Counted from the first letter of the stretch, positions 1 through 5,258 are shown. The stretch: 5,337 nt of DNA from an uncultured Oscillospiraceae bacterium (GCA_910587785.1 CAJUOA010000158.1:1-5337), one strand, 5' to 3'. Made by a program: numbers and translations. The notes: generated by a model from the letters alone, not told the origin.

Positions 1-51
1 TTTTGCGCTGTTTTTCTACCCCCTTCTCTTGCTTTTAAACCTTGATTCGCA

Positions 52-489
52 TTAGTAGTAGTTGAGCAAATTGCTGGGGAAGACCACGAACCCCTTGTCG
101 GTGAACGCCAGCCGGTGGGTCATGATATTCCCCGCGCTCATACCGAAGTAGCGGTCAAAGTCGGTAGTCGTATTGGTGGCCATGGTCTCCTTGAGTCCCG
201 AGACGACGACGAAGCTGGGCCGGAACCCCAGGTTGATGGTCATCTCCGTCCCGGTGCCGGTGTAGGACCCGACCACATAGGGCTTTGCGGCCAGCGCGGT
301 GTCGGCGGTAGTTTTCGCCGTGTTGGCGACGATCTTAGCGGACGCTGCGTCGGCCTTGGCCTCATTGGCAGCGGCGGCATTGCTGTCCAAGCCGCTCTCA
401 ATGGAGGTCATAGCACGGTTGAAGTCCTCCATCCGGATGAGGTCATTGAGTTCCCACTGGGGCAGGCCATAGTTTTTGGTGTGATTCAT
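52..489 (-). CDS. Phage tail-fibre-like protein (probable prophage remnant or edge)
   Basis: This 145-residue protein resembles small tail or tail-fibre proteins of prophages in gut Clostridia; no catalytic role is expected. The N-terminus (about residues 6-25, with YGLPQW and MEDFN) looks like the short virion-attachment segment seen in that group. Residues about 28-69 are rich in Ala, Lys, Asp and Thr, as in a trimeric coiled-coil or shaft. Residues 70-145 read as a small beta-rich tip domain, with VGSYTGTGTEMTINLGF and FVVVSG. The ATG start is supported by AAAGGAG at 497-503, seven bases upstream. The stop is TAA and the reading frame is intact. It is the only phage-like gene visible. The 51 bases left of it contain no gene start, so whether more phage genes follow cannot be seen. 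Family assignment rests on recognition of sequence style, not on a search; a host-encoded surface protein with a similar fold remains possible. Confidence 0.68.
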   Translation of the reverse strand: MNHTKNYGLPQWELNDLIRMEDFNRAMTSIESGLDSNAAAANEAKADAASAKIVANTAKTTADTALAAKPYVVGSYTGTGTEMTINLGFRPSFVVVSGLKETMATNTTTDFDRYFGMSAGNIMTHRLAFTDKGFVVFPSNLLNYY

Positions 490-496
490 GTTTTAT

Positions 497-503
497 CTCC
501 TTT
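497..503 (-). promoter_or_regulatory. Ribosome binding site of the tail-like gene
   Basis: Read on the minus strand, AAAGGAG lies seven bases before the ATG at 489-487. It is a near-consensus Shine-Dalgarno sequence and fixes the start of the tail-like gene. It sits just beyond the T-tract of the terminator at 522-552, leaving almost no room for a promoter between the two. Confidence 0.75.
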
Positions 504-521
504 AAACTTGATTTGGTAACG

Positions 522-552
522 AAAAGACCGTTACACATCAGGAGTGTAACGG
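522..552 (-). terminator. Intrinsic terminator after the 634-1050 gene
   Basis: On the minus strand a perfect 9-bp stem (CCGTTACAC at 528-536 pairing with GTGTAACGG at 544-552) encloses a 7-base loop (537-543). It is followed by TCTTTTC at 527-521. This is the layout of a rho-independent terminator and is correctly oriented to end transcripts of the acidic-protein gene at 634-1050. The T-tract is interrupted, so termination may be partial. A second short stem (GTAACG 516-521 with CGTTAC 529-534) could compete with it, which would be compatible with read-through or attenuation into the tail-like gene. Confidence 0.6.
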
Positions 553-593
553 CCAAAAATTGTATAGAAGGGTGCACCGTCAAAGTGTACAAA

Positions 594-624
594 CTGTAGG
601 GGCGGATGATATCCGCCCCTACAG
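594..624. repeat. Perfect palindromic REP-like element (14-bp stem, 3-base loop)
   Basis: CTGTAGGGGCGGAT at 594-607 is perfectly complementary to ATCCGCCCCTACAG at 611-624, with GAT between. No T-tract follows on either strand, so it is not a standard intrinsic terminator. It lies between the stop of the acidic-protein gene and its terminator. From memory, intergenic palindromes with a TGTAGGGGCGG core are abundant in Oscillospiraceae genomes; this suggests a REP- or MITE-like dispersed repeat, but copy number cannot be seen from one window. As RNA it would make a very stable hairpin that could protect the 3' end of the upstream transcript. Confidence 0.75.
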
Positions 625-633
625 TATCCTGCG

Positions 634-1050
634 TCACTCCAGGTCCACGTCCACGCTGATATGGTCGGTGCCGTGGGCCTCGAACTCTCCCATATACTGT
701 TCCATGCGCTCCATGACCTCGTCGTAATTCTCCTCGGTGGCCCGCTCGGCGTCCAGATCCCGCAGAGCCAGCTCCTCCGCCAGGATCTCGAAGAAGGCCA
801 CGTCCTCATAGGCCATGATGGCCTCATGGATTCCCCCCTCGGCGAAGGCCCGGGAGGGGATGATCTCCCCGTTGTAGAGCTCCACCAGCGCCGCCATTCC
901 ATGGTCCAGGCAGTGGGAAAAGACCTGGCTTTCCACCACGTCATAGTCCCGGATACGGTCCTCGCCCCGGGCGGAATTGAGCACCCAGTTGCCTATGTAG
1001 ACCAGATCCAGCAAGCGGCGGAATTGTTTCTCTGTCAATTGCAGTTCCAT
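634..1050 (-). CDS. Conserved-looking acidic hypothetical protein
   Basis: I do not recognise a named family with certainty. The product is 138 residues, soluble, with no signal peptide or membrane segment, and very acidic (33 Asp or Glu by hand count, about 24%). Residues 5-26 and 72-125 look mostly helical. Aromatic and glycine positions such as YIGNW (18-22), DYD (35-37), AEGGIHEAI (70-78) and FFEILAEELA (86-95) read like real conserved protein, and I have an impression of similar proteins in other Oscillospiraceae. The ATG at 1050 has a long purine-rich site (AGGAGGAGGAGG at 1057-1068) six bases upstream, and an extended -10 promoter lies at 1092-1120. It is transcribed divergently from murI and is probably monocistronic, ending at the hairpin at 522-552. 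Function is unknown; the acidity and helices would suit a small protein-binding or regulatory role, but that is speculation. Confidence 0.85.
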   Translation of the reverse strand: MELQLTEKQFRRLLDLVYIGNWVLNSARGEDRIRDYDVVESQVFSHCLDHGMAALVELYNGEIIPSRAFAEGGIHEAIMAYEDVAFFEILAEELALRDLDAERATEENYDEVMERMEQYMGEFEAHGTDHISVDVDLE

Positions 1051-1091
1051 GACCGACCTCCTCCTCCTGGCGTCAGATTAGCAGTAGTCAC

Positions 1092-1120
1092 AGTATAGCA
1101 GAATCTCACGGAAAATTCCA
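1092..1120 (-). promoter_or_regulatory. Extended -10 promoter of the acidic hypothetical gene
   Basis: On the minus strand, TATACT (1097-1092) is preceded by TGC, giving an extended -10 element of the TGnTATAAT type. A weak -35 (TGGAAT, 1120-1115) stands 17 bases upstream. The predicted start of transcription is about 35-40 bases before the ATG at 1050. The promoter is divergent from the murI promoter, and about 35 bases separate their -35 boxes, so a shared regulator is possible. Confidence 0.55.
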
Positions 1121-1154
1121 CAGAAAATACAGGGCAAAAAGCCCAAAATTTTAC

Positions 1155-1183
1155 TTGTGGGATTGGATAAAACATAGTACAAT
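1155..1183 (+). promoter_or_regulatory. murI: Probable sigma-A promoter of the murI operon
   Basis: TTGTGG (1155-1160) and TACAAT (1178-1183) are separated by exactly 17 bases. The -10 matches the consensus at five of six positions; the -35 is weaker. Transcription would start near 1190, giving a leader of about 56 bases that holds the GC-rich hairpin at 1200-1227 and the ribosome binding site at 1233-1238. No other good promoter was seen before argS, so it may drive the whole five-gene unit. Confidence 0.55.
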
Positions 1184-1199
1184 GTAAAAGTTATAGGTT

Positions 1200-1227
1200 G
1201 GGGCGGGAGGAGCGCGCTCGCCGCCCC
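1200..1227 (+). promoter_or_regulatory. GC-rich hairpin in the murI leader
   Basis: GGGGCGG at 1200-1206 pairs perfectly with CCGCCCC at 1221-1227. The loop contains the small palindrome GAGCGCGCTC (1210-1219). No T-tract follows, so it is not a terminator. It lies between the predicted transcription start and the Shine-Dalgarno sequence (TGGAGG, 1233-1238), where it could affect mRNA stability or translation. The stem sequence is the same as the core of the palindrome at 594-624, so it may be a diverged copy of that repeat. Confidence 0.5.
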
Positions 1228-1245
1228 CGGATTGGAGGCTCGCCT

Positions 1246-2058
1246 ATGGACCAGCGCCCCATCGGGGTATTCGACTCCGGCCTCGGCGGCTTGACCGCAG
1301 TGCGGCAGCTGCGCCGGATCATGCCCTCTGAAAACATTATATACTTCGGCGACACCTCTCGTGTCCCCTACGGCAACCGCAGCCGGGACACGATCCTCAA
1401 GTACGCCCGGGAGGACACCCGGTTCCTTCGCACCTTCGGCCCCAAGGCCATCGTCATCGCCTGCGGCACCGTCAGCAGCAACTGCCTGGAGACCTTGCAG
1501 GAGGAAAGCGACATCCCCATCACCGGCGTGGTGGAGCCGGCCGTCCACCGGGCGGCGGCCCTCACGAAGAACCGCCGGGTGGGGGTGGCGGCCACCCGGG
1601 CCACCGTCAGCAGCGGGGCCTTTGCCCGGGTCTTCCGGCGGATCGCGCCGGAGGTGGAGGTCATCTCCCTGCCCTGCCCCCTCTTCGTCCCTCTGGTGGA
1701 GGAGGGCCGCTGCCGCCCCGGCGACGTGGTCATCGAGACGGTGGCGGAGGAGTACCTGTCCCCCCTCCGGGACCGGGGGGTGGACACCCTGGTCCTGGGC
1801 TGTACCCACTACCCCCTCCTCACGGAGGTCATCGCCCGGACCATGGGGGAGGGCGTGGCCCTGGTGGACGTGGGGGCGGAATCGGCCCGGGCCTGCCGGG
1901 ACCTCCTCACAGCGCGGGGGGCCCTTGCGGACCGGGAGGCCGGGACCTCCGGCTATTACACCAGCGACCGGGCGGAGAACTTTCAGCGCCTGGCCTCCCT
2001 CTTCCTGGGGGAGGACGCCGCCGGTGAGGTCCAACAGATCGACCTGGAGCAGTACTGA
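1246..2058 (+). CDS. murI: Glutamate racemase
   Basis: Interconverts L- and D-glutamate in the cytoplasm, supplying D-glutamate for peptidoglycan stem peptides; it is cofactor-independent and uses two cysteines. The 270-residue length is typical. Visible family motifs are GVFDSGLGG (7-15, with D10 and S11), VPYG (40-43), the first catalytic Cys in ACGT (C73), PLVEEG (149-154) and GCTHYP (185-190, second catalytic Cys C186 and H188). The first cysteine motif is ACGT rather than the usual ACNT, so the Asn that normally follows the cysteine is Gly74. The ATG at 1246 is chosen over the upstream TTG at 1198 because GVFDSGLGG then begins at residue 7 and TGGAGG (1233-1238) is seven bases upstream. 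The stop is one base before the DUF1934 start, indicating tight coupling. A related Asp/Glu racemase of different specificity is a minor alternative. Confidence 0.95.
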   Translation: MDQRPIGVFDSGLGGLTAVRQLRRIMPSENIIYFGDTSRVPYGNRSRDTILKYAREDTRFLRTFGPKAIVIACGTVSSNCLETLQEESDIPITGVVEPAVHRAAALTKNRRVGVAATRATVSSGAFARVFRRIAPEVEVISLPCPLFVPLVEEGRCRPGDVVIETVAEEYLSPLRDRGVDTLVLGCTHYPLLTEVIARTMGEGVALVDVGAESARACRDLLTARGALADREAGTSGYYTSDRAENFQRLASLFLGEDAAGEVQQIDLEQY

Positions 2059-2059
2059 T

Positions 2060-2494
2060 ATGGAAGAGAAAAAAGTGATACTATACGTCCGGGGTGAGCA
2101 GTACTTCGAGGACGTGGACCCCGAGGCCACCGAGCTCATCAGCGAGGGCGTCATGACCATCAGCGACGGGGGCGTCATCACCCTGGTCTACGACGAGACC
2201 GAACTGACCGGCCTGGAGGGCACCACGACCACCTTTGTGATTGACGGCGGTATGGTGACCCTCACCCGCTCCGGCGAGCTCAACTCCCAGATGATTTTTC
2301 AGATGGGCAAGCGCCACACCTCCCTCTACGAGACCCCCTGGGGCACGCTGACGGTGGACGTCACCACGACGGGCCTCTCCTGCCGCATGGACGCCCACGG
2401 CGGTATCCTGGATATCCGCTACTCCATCGCCGTGGACCACCAGGTGACGGGGGAGAACCGGTTCAAGGTACGGGTGCGGGAGGCGGCGAGATAG
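2060..2494 (+). CDS. DUF1934 (YwiB-family) beta-barrel protein
   Basis: A 144-residue soluble protein matching the DUF1934 family (Bacillus subtilis YwiB), which is predicted to adopt a calycin-like beta barrel; the biochemical function is unknown. Supporting features are the alternating beta-strand pattern and family landmarks: a glycine- and threonine-rich strand TGLEGTTTTFVI (50-61), LTRSGELNSQMIFQMG (68-83), YETPWGTLTVDV (90-101), a central GGILDIRYSI (114-123) and a C-terminal NRFKVRVRE (133-141). There is no signal peptide or membrane segment. The ATG at 2060 follows the murI stop after one base, with GGAG at 2046-2049 inside murI, so translation is probably coupled. In B. subtilis the family member is encoded next to argS; here two small genes separate them. 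The open frame continues far upstream inside murI, but that is a GC-rich shadow. Confidence 0.9.
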   Translation: MEEKKVILYVRGEQYFEDVDPEATELISEGVMTISDGGVITLVYDETELTGLEGTTTTFVIDGGMVTLTRSGELNSQMIFQMGKRHTSLYETPWGTLTVDVTTTGLSCRMDAHGGILDIRYSIAVDHQVTGENRFKVRVREAAR

Positions 2495-2518
2495 AGACAG
2501 ATTGGAAAGGAGTTTTCT

Positions 2519-2794
2519 ATGGGAAGCATCGTTACAACCGGCCTCATGGGTGTGGTCCTAGTTCTTATCCTGATCCTTTTCCTGAACGCGCTGGGGAATA
2601 TCCTTGTGAAGAAAGAACTGGTCACACGCGACGCGTCCAGGCGGGGGATCATCTCCATTGTTCTCTTTGCCGTGATCTTCTATTGCGCTGATTTCGTCCT
2701 TCAAATGCCTCCTTATGATATCAATATCGAGGCGATCAAATTTTTGTCAGCTGTCATTGGAGCCGGGTGCTATTGGATCGGGAGCAGGCGCTAG
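2519..2794 (+). CDS. Small three-helix membrane protein, unknown function
   Basis: I do not recognise a family. The 91-residue product has three likely membrane helices: about residues 5-25 (very Leu/Ile/Val-rich), 44-62 and 70-88. A basic loop KKELVTRDASRRG (31-43) should lie on the cytoplasmic side, placing the N-terminus outside. The C-terminus is GSRR. The helix 2-3 loop holds QMPPYDIN (62-69). The ATG has AAAGGAG (2506-2512) six bases upstream, a strong site that supports real translation. It lies 24 bases after the DUF1934 stop, in the same direction as murI and argS. By hand count 2521-2760 is about 49% G+C, against roughly 65-78% on sampled murI lines, and codon choice is correspondingly less G/C-biased. 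This suggests later arrival than the flanking housekeeping genes. It could be a small accessory or stress protein; nothing in the sequence decides this. Confidence 0.82.
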   Translation: MGSIVTTGLMGVVLVLILILFLNALGNILVKKELVTRDASRRGIISIVLFAVIFYCADFVLQMPPYDINIEAIKFLSAVIGAGCYWIGSRR

Positions 2795-2837
2795 ACCGGC
2801 TTTTTGGACCATTGGATAAGACGGAAGGAGATATTTT

Positions 2838-3137
2838 ATGGAAAAAGTAATGTATATGATGCTGATCGAAAAAACCAAGACCTACAACCGCCTCACCAAG
2901 AAGGCTGTCACAGAGCACGTTGAAAACATCCGGAAGCTGGATGACGCGGGAAAGCTGGAGATCTGCGGCGTATTCCGGGGATATCCCGGGATGGCGGGGA
3001 TGTATATCCTGAAAACCGAGAGCCGCGAGGAGGCGGAAGCCCTCTGCGAGATGGAGCCCCTTGTCACCGGCGGATACGCGGCCTATAAATTGGTCGAGCT
3101 CCAGATTGCCGAGCGTGAAAACAACTATTTGCTGTGA
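2838..3137 (+). CDS. YciI-like (YCII-related domain) protein
   Basis: A 99-residue soluble protein resembling the YciI family of small ferredoxin-like dimeric alpha/beta proteins, whose members include putative enzymes with a conserved His/Asp pair and muconolactone-isomerase-like relatives. The order fits: a first strand with MYMMLIE (5-11), a helix with the candidate conserved His27 (EHVENIRKLDDAG, 26-38), strand LEICGVFRG (40-48), strand AGMYILKTES (53-62), helix REEAEALCEMEP (63-74) and a last strand YAAYKLVELQI (80-90). The usual D-P turn after the second helix is E73-P74 here. The ATG is preceded by AAGGAG (2825-2830), seven bases away. It stands 43 bases after the membrane-protein gene and 47 before argS. 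G+C is about 59% by hand count, intermediate between the membrane-protein gene and argS. The substrate is unknown; an antibiotic-biosynthesis-monooxygenase-like fold is an alternative reading. Confidence 0.75.
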   Translation: MEKVMYMMLIEKTKTYNRLTKKAVTEHVENIRKLDDAGKLEICGVFRGYPGMAGMYILKTESREEAEALCEMEPLVTGGYAAYKLVELQIAERENNYLL

Positions 3138-3184
3138 CCGCCCCCTGTCTGCGGGAAACATTTTCTGAAAAGGAAGAACAAAAG

Positions 3185-4930
3185 ATGATCAACATGATCC
3201 AGAACGCCAAGGACCAGGTCCTTGCGCTGACCGAGAAGGCCTATGAGGCGGCGGCCGCCGCCGGGAAGCTCCCCGCCGGGGTATCCGTCCGGGCTGGGGT
3301 GGAGATCCCCAAGGACCCCGCCAACGGCGACTACACCACCACCTTCGCCCTGGCCGCGGCCAAGGCCATGAAGATGCGCCCCCGGGACATCGCCGAGGTC
3401 CTGCTGGAGAACATCGATCTGGAGGGCAGCTACTTCGCCTCCGCCGAGATCGCGGGGGCCGGGTTCCTCAACTTCCGCCTGGGCTCCGGCTGGTACGCGG
3501 GCGTCATGAGCGCCGTGGAGAGCGAGGGCGCGGCCTACGGGCGCTCCGACATCCTGGCGGGGCAGAAGATCATGGTGGAGTTCGTCTCCGCCAACCCCAC
3601 CGGCCCCATGCACATGGGCAACGCCCGGGGCGGCGTGCTGGGGGACACCCTGGCCTCTGTCCTGGAGGCCGCGGGGGCCCAGGTCTGGCGGGAGTTCTAT
3701 GTCAACGACGCGGGAAACCAGATTGAGAAGTTCGCCTCCTCCCTGGAGGCCCGCTATTTGCAGATCATTTTGGGGGAGGACGCCGTCGCCTTCCCCGAGG
3801 ACGGCTACCACGGCGACGATATCAGGGACCTGGCCCGGGCCTTCTATGAGAAGCACGGCGGCAGCTTCCGGGACGCCTCTGTGGAAGAGCGCCACAAGGC
3901 GCTGGCCCAGTTCGGCCTGGAGGTCAACATCCCTAAAATGAAGAGCGACCTCCAGCGCTATAAGATCGACTACGATCAGTGGTTTTTTGAATCCGAGCTC
4001 CACGAGAGCGGCTATGTGGCCGAGACGGTCCAGCTCCTCACGGACCGGGGCTGGACCTACGAGAAGGAGGGGGCCCTGTGGCTTGCCACCAGCCGCATCC
4101 TGGAGGAGAACTACCGCAAGGCCGGGAAGAGTGACAAGGACATCGCCAAGCTGGACCTGAAGGACGACGTGCTCCGCCGGGCCAACGGCTTCTACACCTA
4201 CTTTGCCGCCGACATTGCCTACCACCGCAACAAGTTTGCGAAGCGGGGCTTTGACCGGGTCATCAACATCTGGGGCGCGGACCACCACGGCCATGTGGCC
4301 CGGCTGAAGGGCGCCATGGACGCCCTGGGGCTGGACGGGACGAACCGGCTGGACATCGTGCTCATGCAGCTGGTGAAGCTCCTGCGGGACGGCGAGGTGG
4401 TGCGCATGTCCAAGCGCACCGGCAAGGCCATCTCTCTGAGCGACCTGCTGGACGAGGTGCCGGTGGACGCGGCCCGCTGGTTCTTTAACGCCAAGCCGGA
4501 CACCCAGATGGACTTCGATCTGGGCCTGGCGGTCCGGGAGGACAGCGAGAATCCTATCTACTATGTGGAGTACGCCCATGCCCGCATTTGCAGCCTCCTG
4601 CGCAACCTGGCCGGGGAGGGCTTCGCCGTTCCCGCCGCCGGGGACGTGGATGTGTCCCTGCTCTCCGGCGAGACGGAGCTGGCTCTGATGAAGCAGATCT
4701 CCCTCTACTGCGAGACCCTGCGTCTTGCCGCCCGGGACTACGACCCCAGCCACATCAACCGCTATCTGGTGGAGCTGGCCGGATGCTTCCACCGGTTCTA
4801 CACCGCCTGCCGTATCAAGGGCGAGGAACCGGCAGTCCTCTCCGCCCGCCTGAAGCTGGCGGACTTGACCCGCAGTGTGCTGAAAAACGGCCTGCTCCTG
4901 CTGGGCGTCGACGCGCCGGAGAAGATGTGA
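3185..4930 (+). CDS. argS: Arginyl-tRNA synthetase
   Basis: A class I synthetase that attaches arginine to tRNA-Arg in the cytoplasm. The product is 581 residues, usual for bacterial ArgRS. The order is an N-terminal additional domain (about 1-110, with PKDPANGDY near residue 42), and a Rossmann catalytic core with NPTGPMHMGN (137-146), in which HMGN is the HIGH-box equivalent. The family motif WGADHHGH follows (363-370), then RMSKR (407-411) as the KMSKS equivalent. A DALR-type anticodon-binding domain runs from about EYAHARICSLLRNL (from residue 462) to the C-terminal GVDAPEKM. The ATG at 3185 is preferred because AAGGAA (3170-3175) precedes it by nine bases and MINMIQ begins like ArgRS. 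A GTG at 3134, overlapping the yciI-like stop, would add 17 residues that do not resemble the family. No T-box leader is present. Two terminators follow at once, so it is the last gene of the unit. Confidence 0.97.
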   Translation: MINMIQNAKDQVLALTEKAYEAAAAAGKLPAGVSVRAGVEIPKDPANGDYTTTFALAAAKAMKMRPRDIAEVLLENIDLEGSYFASAEIAGAGFLNFRLGSGWYAGVMSAVESEGAAYGRSDILAGQKIMVEFVSANPTGPMHMGNARGGVLGDTLASVLEAAGAQVWREFYVNDAGNQIEKFASSLEARYLQIILGEDAVAFPEDGYHGDDIRDLARAFYEKHGGSFRDASVEERHKALAQFGLEVNIPKMKSDLQRYKIDYDQWFFESELHESGYVAETVQLLTDRGWTYEKEGALWLATSRILEENYRKAGKSDKDIAKLDLKDDVLRRANGFYTYFAADIAYHRNKFAKRGFDRVINIWGADHHGHVARLKGAMDALGLDGTNRLDIVLMQLVKLLRDGEVVRMSKRTGKAISLSDLLDEVPVDAARWFFNAKPDTQMDFDLGLAVREDSENPIYYVEYAHARICSLLRNLAGEGFAVPAAGDVDVSLLSGETELALMKQISLYCETLRLAARDYDPSHINRYLVELAGCFHRFYTACRIKGEEPAVLSARLKLADLTRSVLKNGLLLLGVDAPEKM

Positions 4931-4933
4931 GCG

Positions 4934-4954
4934 CCGGGTTTGCCTGGATTTTTT
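4934..4954 (+). terminator. Weak first terminator after argS
   Basis: Directly after the argS stop, CCGGG (4934-4938) can pair with CCTGG (4943-4947; five pairs, one a G-U) around a 4-base loop. The run ATTTTTT follows (4948-4954). The stem is short, so it is a plausible but weak terminator in tandem with the stronger one at 4968. Confidence 0.4.
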
Positions 4955-4967
4955 GAGCGTTTTTTTC

Positions 4968-5002
4968 GATCCTTCCTCCGCCAGGAGGAGGGATCATTTT
5001 TT
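4968..5002 (+). terminator. Strong intrinsic terminator of the murI-argS operon
   Basis: A 12-bp stem (GATCCTTCCTCC at 4968-4979 with GGAGGAGGGATC at 4984-4995, one G-U pair) encloses a GCCA loop. It is followed by a six-base T-tract at 4997-5002. It lies 37 bases after the argS stop on the coding strand and is a textbook rho-independent terminator. Confidence 0.88.
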
Positions 5003-5056
5003 GCTTTCCTGCGGGGTTGTTTGATATGTTACCGGGCGTCTGCTTAGGAACATTGC

Positions 5057-5111
5057 GGGAATCTTTTGGCGGGTATCAATCAAGATTTTTGCCTGCTGCT
5101 GAAAGATTCTC
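5057..5111. repeat. Imperfect 10-bp inverted repeat
   Basis: Bases 5057-5066 (GGGAATCTTT) pair with 5102-5111 (AAAGATTCTC), with one G-T pair at the second position, around a 35-base AT-rich loop. A T-run at 5125-5131 follows on the plus strand but is 13 bases from the stem, too far for a normal terminator. It could be one arm of the larger repeat region. Confidence 0.45.
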
Positions 5112-5114
5112 AAC

Positions 5115-5258
5115 TCAATTGTAATTTTTTTGTGAATACACTACCGATAGGCTACCACAGAGCGAATCCCTGTAACTGCCGGAAGCAGTCAGCTCGTAAC
5201 GGAAATGGTAGACGATAGTGCATTGCTTTGCTACCAGACTCTCAAAATTTACTACCAA
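5115..5258 (-). other. Possible 47-codon ORF overlapping the structured element
   Basis: On the minus strand an open frame runs from a TTG (5258-5256) to TGA (5117-5115). A GGAGG (5270-5266) lies seven bases upstream of the TTG. The conceptual product (LVVNFESLVAK... ending YSQKNYN) has no recognisable domain. It lies entirely in repeat-like DNA and overlaps the stem structure, so it may be a chance or spurious frame. It is recorded because the start context is good and no other gene occupies the region. Confidence 0.15.
5139..5220. repeat. 82-bp multi-stem structured element (repeat or RNA candidate)
   Basis: Nested complementary segments are visible. CACTACCG (5139-5146) pairs with CGATAGTG (5213-5220) with one C-A mismatch. 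CTACCA (5152-5157) pairs with TGGTAG (5206-5211). GAGC (5160-5163) pairs with GCTC (5192-5195). Inside, ACTGC (5175-5179) pairs with GCAGT (5185-5189) around a CGGAA loop. An alternative inner helix is ACAG with CTGT (about 5157-5173). No known riboswitch, tRNA, SRP RNA or ribozyme signature was recognised. It fits either a folded transcript or a palindromic mobile repeat; which strand is used is unknown. Confidence 0.45.

Noticed and set aside
559..583. A minus-strand promoter for the tail-like gene (TTGACG and TACAAT)
   Set aside because: The two boxes are individually good but only 13 bases apart, too short for a sigma-A promoter. It is mentioned only as a possibility.
1198..1245. A TTG start for murI upstream of the ATG
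   Set aside because: It would translate through the leader hairpin and add an Arg-rich tail before the conserved N-terminus. The ATG at 1246 has a good ribosome binding site.
1078..2181. A 367-codon minus-strand open frame across murI
   Set aside because: It is a shadow of the GC-rich murI and DUF1934 genes, with a Gly/Arg/Pro/His-rich translation, no domain and no ribosome binding site.
1361..2494. A long plus-strand frame that would fuse an N-terminal extension to DUF1934
   Set aside because: The part overlapping murI is Ser/Arg/Trp-rich, typical of an out-of-frame reading. DUF1934 proteins start near the ATG at 2060.
3134..3184. A GTG start for argS overlapping the yciI-like stop codon
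   Set aside because: The added 17 residues do not look like ArgRS, and AAGGAA is well placed for the ATG at 3185.
3138..3184. A T-box or other riboswitch upstream of argS
   Set aside because: The 47-base gap is too short and has no T-box sequence, specifier stem or terminator.
3125..4792. A 555-codon open frame on the minus strand
   Set aside because: It lies entirely antisense to argS, whose motifs are unmistakable. Its translation is low-complexity, rich in Val, Gly, Leu and His. GC-rich third positions suppress stop codons on the opposite strand.
5157..5205. An SRP RNA or tRNA, suggested by the GGAAGCAG loop and GCGAATCCC segment
   Set aside because: The SRP domain IV asymmetric loop is missing, and no acceptor stem, D-loop or TTC-containing T-loop can be placed around it.
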